Shown here piece after piece: positions 49,266-57,841 of a stretch of DNA of 64,000 bases (within the stretch, counting starts at the first letter, position 1; the number at the start of each line of letters is the position of its first letter). This DNA comes from a virus: the IMG/VR virus record IMGVR_UViG_3300020581_000008, positions 33,024 through 97,023 of that record; one strand, given 5' to 3'. The position numbers and the translations under genes are program-made. A model generated the notes under the pieces. It worked only from the letters and a program-made list of their open reading frames with translations, was not told the DNA's origin and ran no database searches.

Positions 49266-50055
49266 AACAGTTACGGCGGCACCGGCGCCGTCCCTAACGC
49301 CTGTCGAAAAAATCGGCGACATATGGGTGAAACGCGACGACCTCTATACCTTTGGTGGCGTCTGCGGCGGAAAGGTGCGCACCTGTGTGGCACTTGCCAG
49401 CGGCGCAACAGGGGGCCTTGTGACGGCCGGGTCCCGCAGCAGTCCGCAGGTCAATATCGTGGCGCATGTGGCCGCCGCCATGGGTTTGCCCGCGTGCGTG
49501 CATACACCCGCGGGCAAACTATCGCCAGAGGTGGAGGCAGCGGTGGCGGCCGGCGCAGCGCTCGTACAGCATACGGCTGGCTACAATAACGTGATAATTG
49601 CGCGGGCGCGGGACTGCGCCAAGGTTAGGGGCTGGTGTCTTATTCCTTTTGGGATGGAGTGCGCGGCGGCAATCGAAAACACTGCTGCACAGGTAGCAAA
49701 TGTGCCGGCTGGCGTCAAGCGCATCGTCGTGCCGGTTGGGAGCGGTATGTCGCTCATTGGCATACTCCACGGCTTGCGGAACGCCGGGCGGCTGGTACCG
49801 ATACTTGGTGTCGTGGTTGGTGCCGATCCGGCGGCTCGCCTTACGCGGACAGCGGCGTGGTGGCAGTGTGGAGCGCCATTCGAGATCTTTAAGGCACCTG
49901 TTCCCTATTCTCGGTCCGTATCCAGGAGCCTCGGGGCAATAACCCTCGACCCGATTTACGAAGCGAAGTGCGTGGACTATTTGCGTGCAGGCGATCTATT
50001 CTGGATTGTCGGTATTAGGCAAACGGCACTGGCGCAGGGTGTGGCGGCTGCATGA
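49252..50055 (+). CDS. PLP-dependent enzyme (ACC deaminase/tryptophan synthase-beta fold)
   Basis: A 267-residue fold-type II PLP enzyme, about 50 residues shorter than bacterial ACC deaminase/D-cysteine desulfhydrase. LTPVEKIGDIWVKRDDLY leads to GGVCGGKVR, where Lys41 should hold PLP. GSRSSPQVNIVAHVAA and IVVPVGSGMSLIGIL (phosphate-binding glycine loop) agree. The family acts on small amino acids. In some phages PLP enzymes build hypermodified bases; the next gene is a DNA methyltransferase, so DNA modification is a plausible use. Substrate is unknown. Confidence 0.8.
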   Translation: MLPFETVTAAPAPSLTPVEKIGDIWVKRDDLYTFGGVCGGKVRTCVALASGATGGLVTAGSRSSPQVNIVAHVAAAMGLPACVHTPAGKLSPEVEAAVAAGAALVQHTAGYNNVIIARARDCAKVRGWCLIPFGMECAAAIENTAAQVANVPAGVKRIVVPVGSGMSLIGILHGLRNAGRLVPILGVVVGADPAARLTRTAAWWQCGAPFEIFKAPVPYSRSVSRSLGAITLDPIYEAKCVDYLRAGDLFWIVGIRQTALAQGVAAA

Positions 50056-51398
50056 CGTTGTTTCTTCCGGGGCTTGAACCCGGCAGCGCCCAGGAGATCG
50101 CCGATCGCAAACTCGCTACCCGCTTCGGAGTTCCGCCCTTCACCGTGCTGGACGCGCGGCAGGGCTATTGGCGGCAACGAAAAAACGCATGGCTGCAACT
50201 CGGCATCCAGAGCGAGATAGGACGTGGCTTCAATCTCCCGAGCCAATCCAGTGATGGTGATCCGGCCATGCGCACTTTTGATACTGAATACAAGGGTGGC
50301 GACGCATGGGCTGGCCGCGGCGCATTCTGGGGCGGCGCTATGGCGGACGGACGCGCGATCTTTCGCAGTGCCGTGGATGGCGCCAACAGAGAGCATCCCG
50401 CGACGCAGCGCAAGCGTGCTGGTGCATTCCACGATCCCGGATCGCGCGCGTCTAATTACACATCAGCATTCGACATTAACGGCCCCGACGGTAGAAGGCG
50501 ATTGGATAGGGAGGAGATTGCCGCACAGGGCAGCAGCGGCCTCTCTGGCCTAACGTATGGCGCAGCGCCAGCAGCCGCTTTCGACTACTACCGCGTCAAA
50601 GAGGGCGCCAAAGAGAGCAGTACGGTGTCAGGCACCAGCGTCTTCGACCCTGTACTGTGCGAGCTTTTCTACAGTTGGTTTACGCCGCCCGGCAGCACGG
50701 TGCTGGACCCCTTTGCCGGCGGCAGCGTGCGCGGCATAGTGGCGTCGCGTCTAGGGCGCCGGTACGTTGGCATCGAGCTGCGCGAGGAGCAACTGGACGC
50801 AAACCAAGAGCAGGCGTGCGATATCTGCCGGACAGATGATCCGGTCCCGCGGTGGCTGCTGGGCGATGCGCGGGAGGTGGCGGCGCTCGCCGGCAGCATG
50901 GGGCCTTACGGAGCTGTCTTCGGATGCCCGCCTTATGGGAATCTCGAGCGCTACAGCGACGACGAGCGCGACCTATCTACGCTGGATTGGCCCGAGTTTG
51001 CAGCTGAGTACCGCAAGGTGATCGCCGCATGTTGTGCACTGTTGGCGCCCAACCGTTTCGCGGCCTTCTGCGTGGGTGACTTTCGGGACAAGGCAGGCGC
51101 TTACCGCTGCTTCCCTGAATACACAGCGGCGTGCTTTGCCGCCGCAGGGCTCACGAAATACAACCATTTTATTCTCGTGACGCCGGCCGGTAGCTTGCCG
51201 CTGCGCGTGGGTGCACAGTTCTCTGCTGGCCGCAAGGCCGGCACCAGCCACCAGCATTTGCTCGTGTTCGTCAAAGGTGATGGCCGTGCGGCTGCCGATG
51301 CGTGCGGGCCGGTGGACGTGAATCTCGATTGGGTGCGGCAGGAAACAGATGCCGGCGAGACGGAGCCGGAAACCGAGGACGCGCCGTGCACGACCTGA
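50052..51398 (+). CDS. DNA methyltransferase (N4/N6 type)
   Basis: A 448-residue protein. DPFAGGSVRGIVASRLG is the SAM-binding motif I, GIELREEQ follows, and GCPPYGNLERYSDD is motif IV, with Cys in place of the first Asp/Asn/Ser; CPPY is common in related phage enzymes as I recall. An N-terminal 200-residue part (TRFGVPPFTVLDARQGYW) recalls ParB-linked phage methylases. It probably methylates phage DNA against restriction. It overlaps the PLP gene as ATGA. Confidence 0.75.
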   Translation: MTLFLPGLEPGSAQEIADRKLATRFGVPPFTVLDARQGYWRQRKNAWLQLGIQSEIGRGFNLPSQSSDGDPAMRTFDTEYKGGDAWAGRGAFWGGAMADGRAIFRSAVDGANREHPATQRKRAGAFHDPGSRASNYTSAFDINGPDGRRRLDREEIAAQGSSGLSGLTYGAAPAAAFDYYRVKEGAKESSTVSGTSVFDPVLCELFYSWFTPPGSTVLDPFAGGSVRGIVASRLGRRYVGIELREEQLDANQEQACDICRTDDPVPRWLLGDAREVAALAGSMGPYGAVFGCPPYGNLERYSDDERDLSTLDWPEFAAEYRKVIAACCALLAPNRFAAFCVGDFRDKAGAYRCFPEYTAACFAAAGLTKYNHFILVTPAGSLPLRVGAQFSAGRKAGTSHQHLLVFVKGDGRAAADACGPVDVNLDWVRQETDAGETEPETEDAPCTT

Positions 51399-51475
51399 CG
51401 CCTGTCGAAACCTATGGCGTTGGCGACGCCCGGTGGTGCGCCAAGCGCGAGGATCTGCCATGCCTGCGAAATGCA
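51386..51475 (+). pseudogene. Remnant N-terminus of a second PLP enzyme
   Basis: From GTG at 51386 the frame reads HDLTPVETYGVGDARWCAK and REDLPCLR, which parallels the start of the intact PLP enzyme (LTPVEKIGDIWVKRDDL) but stops resembling it after about 25 residues; no catalytic Lys region or phosphate loop follows. The frame runs on into the next small gene, which has its own AGGAGG site. It looks like the stump of a deleted paralogue. Confidence 0.5.
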
Positions 51476-51511
51476 CCGCAGAGATCAGGCGCATGCAGCA
51501 CGAGGAGGCTT

Positions 51512-51721
51512 ATGACAACAGCTAGTTGGGGGCTTGATAGCCATAGCCATGTTGCGTCCTTTCGCGTCAAGGGCCGGCGCCGCGGCAGCTTGGTACCGCG
51601 CTGTATCTGCGGGCACACCTACGGCGAGCACATACCGCTGCCAGGCCATCCCGATGGCGTCGAAGAATGCCAAGCTGCCCGCTGCACATGCGGACAGTGG
51701 CGCCCGGAGGTACTGCGGTGA
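51512..51721 (+). CDS. Small zinc-binding protein
   Basis: A 69-residue protein with VPRCICGHTYGEH and later CQAARCTCGQW, a four-to-five Cys set with a His, likely one zinc site. AGGAGG lies 6 bases upstream of ATG. The C-rich motif with GHTYGEH occurs in small phage proteins of unknown role. Confidence 0.65.
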   Translation: MTTASWGLDSHSHVASFRVKGRRRGSLVPRCICGHTYGEHIPLPGHPDGVEECQAARCTCGQWRPEVLR

Positions 51722-52608
51722 GCTTTCCCCCCGTGCCGCCCCCATTGTGGAGGCCGGACAATCGCGAATATCACGCTGACACAAGCCGCTGGTCGGCCTC
51801 GATGCTGCGCACCTTTCGGGAGTCGCCCGCCATGGCGTACGGGCGCTACATTGCGAAAGACATACCGCCCGAGCCACCAACGCCCAGCCTGATCACTGGC
51901 TCGATCGCCAACATCCTACTGCTCGAACCGCAGCGCGTGGACGAGCTGATCGCGATTGCGGACTGCAAGACGCGCGGTGCTGCCGCGTTCAAGGCGATCA
52001 AGGACGGCGACAGGCTGGCCGTCACGGCGCAGGAATACGAGGAGGCGCTGGGCATTGCTGCCGCTATCCGGGTGCCGCGCACCAAGGCGGCCGAGGTGGC
52101 GCAAGCCCTGCTGATGGGGCCGGGGCACAGCGAATATGCACACCGCTGGGATGACGCCAGCGGACTAGCGTGCAAGTGCATGGTTGACAGGTTGGCGCCG
52201 CTGCCGTCCGGCGAGCCGGTGCTGGTGGAGCTAAAAACCACAACCGATCCGCGCGACGAGCCGTTTGCCGCTACCGTTACGCGTTACGGCTACGACGCGC
52301 AAGCAGCATTCAACCTGCGCGGCATCCAGCATGCGCTCGGCGGCTACATGCCGCGCTTCTTTTGGATCGCGGTACGAAACGAGCCGCCGTACGAGGTATA
52401 TGTCTCGCAACTAAGCGCGGAGTTTTATGCGTCTGGTGAGCAGCAAATTGAGCGCGACATCGCCGGCATTGTAAAGTGCCTGCGGGGCGACGCGCCGTGG
52501 TGCAGCGGGGAAGAAACTCTGCGCGACGGCATCAAACCGTTGATGCCGCCCGCATGGCGGCTGCGCGAGCTGTACCGCGACATGCGCCACACGGTTGACA
52601 ACTTTTAG
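51718..52608 (+). CDS. PD-(D/E)XK exonuclease (RecE/Exo VIII-like)
   Basis: A 296-residue protein, GTG start overlapping the previous TGA. It has an N-terminal YHADTSRWSASMLRTFRESP, a TPSLITGSIANILLLEP helix and the nuclease core CKCMVDRLAP (with the Asp) then VLVELKTTTDPRD (E-x-K), followed by YDAQAAFNLRGIQ. This is the RecE/YqaJ-like PDDEXK pattern. It should resect DNA 5' ends and hand ssDNA to the annealing protein encoded at 54772. Confidence 0.8.
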   Translation: MSFPPVPPPLWRPDNREYHADTSRWSASMLRTFRESPAMAYGRYIAKDIPPEPPTPSLITGSIANILLLEPQRVDELIAIADCKTRGAAAFKAIKDGDRLAVTAQEYEEALGIAAAIRVPRTKAAEVAQALLMGPGHSEYAHRWDDASGLACKCMVDRLAPLPSGEPVLVELKTTTDPRDEPFAATVTRYGYDAQAAFNLRGIQHALGGYMPRFFWIAVRNEPPYEVYVSQLSAEFYASGEQQIERDIAGIVKCLRGDAPWCSGEETLRDGIKPLMPPAWRLRELYRDMRHTVDNF

Positions 52609-52630
52609 GACACCGGCACGGGAGGCCAAA

Positions 52631-53482
52631 ATGTCAAAGCCAAAGCTAGTAACCCAGAAGCCGCAACAAGTCGCGCAGGCGGATGATCCGGTGCAGACAG
52701 AAAGGCGCGTCATTACGCCAGCGCAAGCCCTTGAGTGGCTTTCTCAAAAGGCGCCCAACCGGACGCTATCCAAGCCGCTCGTGGGCCGAATGGCACGCGA
52801 TATGTCCGCCGGCAGGTGGAAGATTACCCACCAAGGGATCGCCTTTGGTGGAGATGGGCGCCTCATCGACGGCCAGCACCGCCTCGCGGCGATCGTTGCA
52901 GCCGATGTGCCAGTGGAAATGCTTGTCACGGTGGGCTTGAACGAGGGTACGCAAGTGCTGATCGATGACCACCGGCGCCGTGCCCTACACGATATCTTGA
53001 GAATGCAGATGGGCGAGGCGGTATCGACGCTCGATACTGCGGTCCTGCGCTTAGTCCTGTCCGCCCCCGGCGCGCCTGACTACGTAAAGACAAAGGCAGA
53101 GTTGGTGCCGGAGTGGCCGCGTTATGTGGAGGCTGTGCAGTTCGCTACCCGCGCCCACACAGGCCCCGCCGCTGGCATTCGCGTCGCGCCAGTGCTAGCG
53201 CCTGTGGCGCGCGCCTACTTGACGCATGAACATGCGCGGCTGGCGTGCTTCCTGCGGGTGGTGATGACTGGCATACCAGAACAAGTCCCCGACGACACGG
53301 CTGCGCTAAAGCTCCACAACTGGCTGTTGAATAACCGCGCCGCCAAACGAAAGGCCTCTACTGAAAGCCTCTATTTCATGAGCCAGACCGCGCTGCGGCA
53401 CTTCCTTGACCGCAGAGACATCCGGCAGTTGCGTGAAACGAGAGATGATCTCTTTCCTGTGCCGAAAGCTGTAAACTCATAA
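52631..53482 (+). CDS. ParB/Srx-like DNA-binding protein
   Basis: A 283-residue protein with LVGRMARDMSAGRWKITHQG and DGRLIDGQHRLAAIVAADV, the conserved GQHR turn of ParB/Srx-fold phage proteins, then IDDHRRRALHDIL and a helical C-terminal domain. Start at 52631 has GGGAGG upstream; a longer form from 52595 would overlap the nuclease gene. It is the third ParB-like protein in the window. Confidence 0.7.
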   Translation: MSKPKLVTQKPQQVAQADDPVQTERRVITPAQALEWLSQKAPNRTLSKPLVGRMARDMSAGRWKITHQGIAFGGDGRLIDGQHRLAAIVAADVPVEMLVTVGLNEGTQVLIDDHRRRALHDILRMQMGEAVSTLDTAVLRLVLSAPGAPDYVKTKAELVPEWPRYVEAVQFATRAHTGPAAGIRVAPVLAPVARAYLTHEHARLACFLRVVMTGIPEQVPDDTAALKLHNWLLNNRAAKRKASTESLYFMSQTALRHFLDRRDIRQLRETRDDLFPVPKAVNS

Positions 53483-53500
53483 GCAAAGAAGCAGACGAAG

Positions 53501-54187
53501 ATGATGCTGACTCGGCAGTGCCTCGATCGCACGATGGAGAAGCGCGGCGTATTGCAGCCAACTCTTGCTTGGCATTTTCTCCCGGCGACACGCAAACTAA
53601 TGCATGTAACTGATGACCGCAAGCCCTTGCGCAGGGGGAGTGTGCTGCACCACAAATGGCCGCTCGTGGCATGCGAAGCCGGCCTACACGCATCTACCGA
53701 CCCCTTGATTGCGCTCCAATACTCCCCCGGCTGCATCATCTGTCGCGTGTTGGTTTGGGGGCAGTATGTAGAGCGTTACGGCAAATTGTGTTGTGAGCAC
53801 CGTAAACTGTTGGCGTGGGCCGACGCCACTGCGGCCTTACGCCTATTCGCCGCCGATTGCGCAGCGCGCATGCTTCGCATCGAGGAAATGGACAACAAGG
53901 TAGACAAGCGCGCTTGGGGCGCTGTACGCGCAGCACGCGCTTTCGCTCGCGGCCGGATCTCTACTGTCCAGTTGGATGCAGCCCACAAAGCTGCCAGATA
54001 CCCGCCGTTTATCATCGCGGGCATCTCCATAGCCGGAAGCGCTGCCGCCGCACCACTAGCCAACCACGCAGCGGCCATATTGTCGGAAAGCCTCTCAGAT
54101 TGGCACAGGAAACGCCTGCTGCGCTATATCAAGGCGCTACTGCCGCCGGATGCGGCGCTGGTATCGCGCCGCCCGCAGAGACGGTGA
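53501..54187 (+). CDS. DUF7666-like phage protein
   Basis: A 228-residue protein with GLHASTDPLIALQYSPGCIICRV and then a KLCCEHRKLLAWADAT motif and a helical FAADCAARMLR segment, matching a widespread phage family of unknown function (DUF7666-like in my recollection). C-terminal half is Ala-rich and helical. Slightly lower GC and rarer codons than its neighbours. Confidence 0.6.
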   Translation: MMLTRQCLDRTMEKRGVLQPTLAWHFLPATRKLMHVTDDRKPLRRGSVLHHKWPLVACEAGLHASTDPLIALQYSPGCIICRVLVWGQYVERYGKLCCEHRKLLAWADATAALRLFAADCAARMLRIEEMDNKVDKRAWGAVRAARAFARGRISTVQLDAAHKAARYPPFIIAGISIAGSAAAAPLANHAAAILSESLSDWHRKRLLRYIKALLPPDAALVSRRPQRR

Positions 54188-54738
54188 TGACTAGGTTTGC
54201 CCAAGCCGAAGCGTGGGAGATCCTTGACGAACTCGACAGGAGAGGAAAGCGTATGCGCGACGTAACAGAACATTTGACACCAAGGGCGCCACAAGATGGC
54301 GCCGTAGCTGCGCTGGTCGATGCCGACTTGAAGCACAACGACGAGGCGTCCGTCACTGTAAAAACCGGCGAGCAATGGGAGCCTGTTGGCATGAAATTGA
54401 TGCATTCTGCCGCCTCTGGCGTGTTAACATATTCGCTGCTCACCAAGCGTTTGCCGGTAGCGGGCGGCCATCTCTACTTCGTCAGCTCAACGTATTACGA
54501 AACCACGCCCATGGTCCACACGGTTGGGTTATGCTTCGTCCCGGACAACTCGCCCCATGCTGCGATTGCCCCTACCCCGGCCGGCGGTGCCTACGCGCCG
54601 ATTACCGAGGAAGAGATCAAGAATCTCATCGACAAGGATCTTGCCTTTGGCGCGAAGTGGGCACGACGCGCAGCGCTCATGGACGCGGCGAGCGCACGGC
54701 TCGGCAGGCCCGTCAGAAATCTTCTACCGATGGACTAA
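54187..54738 (+). CDS. Hypothetical protein
   Basis: A 183-residue protein starting in a TGATGA junction with the previous stop. It has a helical start (QAEAWEILDELDRRGKRM), a beta-rich centre (LTYSLLTKRLPVAGGHLYFV) and a helical tail (KNLIDKDLAFGAKWARRAAL). No family is recognised. Confidence 0.55.
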   Translation: MTRFAQAEAWEILDELDRRGKRMRDVTEHLTPRAPQDGAVAALVDADLKHNDEASVTVKTGEQWEPVGMKLMHSAASGVLTYSLLTKRLPVAGGHLYFVSSTYYETTPMVHTVGLCFVPDNSPHAAIAPTPAGGAYAPITEEEIKNLIDKDLAFGAKWARRAALMDAASARLGRPVRNLLPMD

Positions 54739-54771
54739 AGACAAGCGGGCACGGGAGGCCCAACCAACACC

Positions 54772-56073
54772 ATGGCAGACAAAGGCAAGGACGACGGCAC
54801 CACGCTGGAAGGCGAGATCATCGACGAGCAGACTGGCGTCGTGAGCCAGGCGCTTACTTTCGATCCCATCACGCGGGCTGAGATCGACATCCAAATCTCG
54901 ACCGCCAAGCGCTACCCGCGCGACATCGCGAAGGTCAAAAAAGACATCATCGAGATGGCGACGCTGGACGAGGAGACGGCCCAAAGCTGCTACTACTCGC
55001 TCAAGCGCCGCGATGCTGACGGCAGCGACAAGATCATCCAGGGGCCAAGCGTGCGCCTAGCGGAAATCGCGCTTTCCTGCTTCGGTAACATTCGGGCCGG
55101 AACACGGTCGCTTGGCGAGACAGAGGACGGCCGGTTCGTGCGCGAGTTGGGGATGTGCCATGACGTGGAAAGGAACGTCATGCGTTCGGTAGAGGTAACG
55201 CGCCGGATCACAAACAAGCGTGGCCAGCGCTACGGCGACGACATGATCGGCGTGACGCGTGCAGCAGCTGGCGCCATCGCGTTCCGCAACGCCACTCTCA
55301 CGGTGGTGCCGCGCGCCATCATCAAGCCTGCTTATGAGCGCGCCAAGGAAGTAGCTGTCGGCAAAACAAAATCGCTCACTGTCCAGCGCAACCTCGTGAT
55401 CGAAAAGCTCAAAAAGCTTTCGCCCCTCATCACAACCGAGCGTATCCTGGCGGCCCTTGGAAAACCGGACATCGAAGCGATCGGTTGGGCCGAAGTTGAG
55501 CATCTGATCGGGTTGGGCACCGCGATCAAGGAAGGGATGCAGCCCGTCGAGGAGGCATTCCCCGCGCCGCAGGCGGCCGGCACTGGCGTTGCCGAGGTGC
55601 TGGGCGATAAGCCGCAGGCGCCGGCAGCACCACCCAAGGTTAGCGAGGGCGCACAGCAGGCCGTAGCGCCGCAGCAGGCGCCAACGGCACCCACCACGGC
55701 ACCAGAGCCGCCCCCTGCCGCCACGGCCCCGCCAGCGGCCCCACAGCAGCCGCAGGCGCCAGCCCCGGTGCAGGCAGCCGTCCAGTTGCCAGATCAGCAG
55801 CCACAGCCTGCGCCAGCCGCCCCCGCGCTGGCACCTACGCCAGAGCCAGATGCGCCGCCCAAGGCCGCAAGCCCGGACTACCTGACGGGCGGCGAGATCA
55901 CCACCATCCGGCGAATCGCGGAAAAGTCGCGCGTCAAGCTGGTGCGCCTCGCTGAAATCGTGGCGGAAGTGACGAGCAAAACGGCCAGCGAGACGGAGCC
56001 CAATACATGGCAGATCACGCCGCAGCAGGGACAAGAGATCGCACGGCGCGTGAAGGCCGAGGGGGCGAAATGA
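54772..56073 (+). CDS. Putative single-strand annealing/recombination protein
   Basis: A 433-residue protein. Residues about 35-200 form a conserved-looking domain (TAKRYPRDIAKVKKDIIEMA, then CYYSLKRRDADGSDKIIQGP, ARAAAGAIAFRNA-like helix) found in phage recombination neighbourhoods. Residues about 265-370 are a Pro/Ala/Gln linker, and a helical C-terminal domain follows. It lies downstream of a RecE-like exonuclease, as expected of an annealing protein. The annealing assignment is mainly from context. Confidence 0.55.
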   Translation: MADKGKDDGTTLEGEIIDEQTGVVSQALTFDPITRAEIDIQISTAKRYPRDIAKVKKDIIEMATLDEETAQSCYYSLKRRDADGSDKIIQGPSVRLAEIALSCFGNIRAGTRSLGETEDGRFVRELGMCHDVERNVMRSVEVTRRITNKRGQRYGDDMIGVTRAAAGAIAFRNATLTVVPRAIIKPAYERAKEVAVGKTKSLTVQRNLVIEKLKKLSPLITTERILAALGKPDIEAIGWAEVEHLIGLGTAIKEGMQPVEEAFPAPQAAGTGVAEVLGDKPQAPAAPPKVSEGAQQAVAPQQAPTAPTTAPEPPPAATAPPAAPQQPQAPAPVQAAVQLPDQQPQPAPAAPALAPTPEPDAPPKAASPDYLTGGEITTIRRIAEKSRVKLVRLAEIVAEVTSKTASETEPNTWQITPQQGQEIARRVKAEGAK

Positions 56074-56240
56074 GCTCCTTTGTCTTCTACGTCTTTGCGA
56101 TCGCTGCCGCTCTCCTGCTCGATATCGCACTCGGTTGTACTACGCGCGCCGCCGCTGCCGGCGCCTGCTTGATCTCGCTGTGCGCCTTTGCCGACTTACA
56201 AGTAGACCGCATCGTGGTGGCCATAAGGGGGCGCGAATGA
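56070..56240 (+). CDS. 56-residue membrane protein
   Basis: FVFYVFAIAAALLLDIALG and a second hydrophobic stretch ACLISLCAFADL make a two-span micro-protein. The ATG overlaps the previous TGA (ATGA). Function unknown. Confidence 0.55.
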   Translation: MSSFVFYVFAIAAALLLDIALGCTTRAAAAGACLISLCAFADLQVDRIVVAIRGRE

Positions 56241-56506
56241 CAACCTCATCTGACCAGTGGGCAAACGACGTAAAGGCTGCTATCCGCGCGGGGTGGAGTT
56301 ACGACATGGCCGCGGCACCGCTGCTTGAGATGGTATTAGTTGCCATCCAGCGAAAGGGGTACGCCGGCTATCCGCGCGTGGTGGCTGCCTACCGCGCTAG
56401 CGGTGGCGGTTGGCAGAAAGAAACCGTCGGTGCGCCACTCCGCGGGTTTACCTACGCCTGGCGCCCATTGCTACAGCCACCACCGCTGCCGGAGCCACAG
56501 CCATGA
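56237..56506 (+). CDS. Hypothetical protein
   Basis: An 89-residue protein with helices (WANDVKAAIRAGWSYDMAAA, then MVLVAIQRKGYAGYPRVV) and a Pro-rich end. ATGA overlap at its start. No family known. Confidence 0.55.
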   Translation: MTTSSDQWANDVKAAIRAGWSYDMAAAPLLEMVLVAIQRKGYAGYPRVVAAYRASGGGWQKETVGAPLRGFTYAWRPLLQPPPLPEPQP

Positions 56507-56838
56507 AAAAACGCTACCGCCCAGTATTGGAGCCGTACGAAGGCCCGCGCATGCAGGAGGACCCCAACGGCGAATGGTGCCGCTACGGCGCTGATGGCTG
56601 GTGCTACGACCTTGGCCTAGCACCAACCTACAACGAAGCCAACCCGTTCATAATCACAGAGCTTGCCGTATGCGATGGAAATGCGCGCACTGCTGGCGAG
56701 CGCGATCATTCGCGCCGGATTGTGGACGCGCACCGGAGCCCCGCCAACGTGTGGCTGATGCCCGACTACAGCGCGGTTACCGGCCACATTTACGCCTGGA
56801 GGCACCCGCAGGAAGCGCCTCCGTTACCATTAGAGTAG
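56503..56838 (+). CDS. Hypothetical protein
   Basis: A 111-residue protein with WCRYGADGWCYDLGLAPTYN and later IVDAHRSPANVWLMPDYSAV. Aromatic-rich alpha/beta character; ATGA overlap with the gene before. No family is recognised. Confidence 0.55.
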   Translation: MKKRYRPVLEPYEGPRMQEDPNGEWCRYGADGWCYDLGLAPTYNEANPFIITELAVCDGNARTAGERDHSRRIVDAHRSPANVWLMPDYSAVTGHIYAWRHPQEAPPLPLE

Positions 56839-56840
56839 AA

Positions 56841-57173
56841 ATGTTTATGACGATTCTGCTCGACACGCCGCGCGTCTATGCGGCTGCGGATGACAAGCGC
56901 GCCCCGCGCTGCTTTCGCGGCAAGCCCAGCTGCCACATGCAAAGCGACATACCGGGCGGCGCCGGCACGGCCGAGCTGCTGGCCTTTGCCAAGCGCATCA
57001 AACTGAAGGCCGAGTGGATACAGGACGCCGGCACCGCACGCGAGCATTTCGATCTCGTCGGCGCGCGCATCTCGGCCGCCGTGCTGGCCGGTGCCGTGGT
57101 GGACGACGCACGCTCGCAAGCGGCGTTTGCCGCCAAGGCGGCACTGGCGTCGGCGGCGCGTGGGCACCCCTAG
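56841..57173 (+). CDS. DUF4031-family protein
   Basis: A 110-residue protein with ILLDTPRVYAAADD, then CHMQSDIPGGAGTAELLAFAKRI-type motif and HFDLVGARISAAVLAGAV, which is the DUF4031 pattern (usually a conserved His-leading LVSD and ELHxFA). The central motif is altered (HMQSD). Family function is unknown. The start may be 56841 or 56847. Confidence 0.65.
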   Translation: MFMTILLDTPRVYAAADDKRAPRCFRGKPSCHMQSDIPGGAGTAELLAFAKRIKLKAEWIQDAGTAREHFDLVGARISAAVLAGAVVDDARSQAAFAAKAALASAARGHP

Positions 57174-57204
57174 TGTAGCAAACAGGCACAAAGCGCAAGG
57201 TATC

Positions 57205-57348
57205 GTGGACTTGGCAATTGAGAGAATGTATGATATCCTTTCAATCGAGCCTGACGACGGGAGGTATGCGACCTTCGGTCGCAGGATGCAAGCCATGCTG
57301 GAAGCCCTAGCCAATAGAGAAACGGAACTGGCTGCCACCTATGAATGA
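57205..57348 (+). CDS. 47-residue hypothetical protein
   Basis: A helical peptide from GTG 57205 (AIERMYDILSIEPDDGRYAT, then RRMQAMLEALANRETEL) with AAGG upstream. Its TGA overlaps the start of the next membrane gene. Plausible but weakly supported. Confidence 0.45.
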   Translation: MDLAIERMYDILSIEPDDGRYATFGRRMQAMLEALANRETELAATYE

Positions 57349-57823
57349 CGGCGTAACTCAGAAGGAATCGGCGGCGCAGCTTCGCGAGGATCTTTATCCT
57401 TGGGTGCTCGGCGTATCCGGGCCAGTGATTCTCTTTGCGTACGAACGGCTTTGCGTCCATTCGCTGGAGCCGAGTGCGATCACGCAGCTTCTTAGCGGTG
57501 CGCTTACGATTGAAGGCGTGATCGTTGGTTTTGTGGCAACAATCTTGGCGATCCTTTTCGCTCTCCCTGGGGGTGCAGCCACCGAAGCGATTAAGGCGAC
57601 CAAGCACTTCGCGCGACTTGTCGGATTTGCGCAGCAGACAATATACGTCTCGCTGGTGGTGACGTGCTCTGCCCTGACGCTTCTAGTTGTGCAGTCGCCT
57701 CAGACGCCACAGTGGTTTCATTGGGCTCTTCTGGCGTGGGTCTATCTTCTGGCGGCGGCGCTGCTGACCTTTCAGCGTCTGGTAGCAATAATCGTCGTAA
57801 TGCTGAAGGCTCCGCCCAAGTGA
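57341..57823 (+). CDS. Multi-span membrane protein
   Basis: A 160-residue protein with about four hydrophobic segments (LGVSGPVILFAYERL, IEGVIVGFVATILAILFAL, IYVSLVVTCSALTLLVV, ALLAWVYLLAAALLTF). The GC content and codon choice are lower than in the neighbours, suggesting more recent gain. Small membrane proteins of this type in phages can mediate superinfection exclusion; here that is only a guess. Confidence 0.65.
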   Translation: MNDGVTQKESAAQLREDLYPWVLGVSGPVILFAYERLCVHSLEPSAITQLLSGALTIEGVIVGFVATILAILFALPGGAATEAIKATKHFARLVGFAQQTIYVSLVVTCSALTLLVVQSPQTPQWFHWALLAWVYLLAAALLTFQRLVAIIVVMLKAPPK

Positions 57824-57841
57824 GGGGTGCTATCATTCCAC

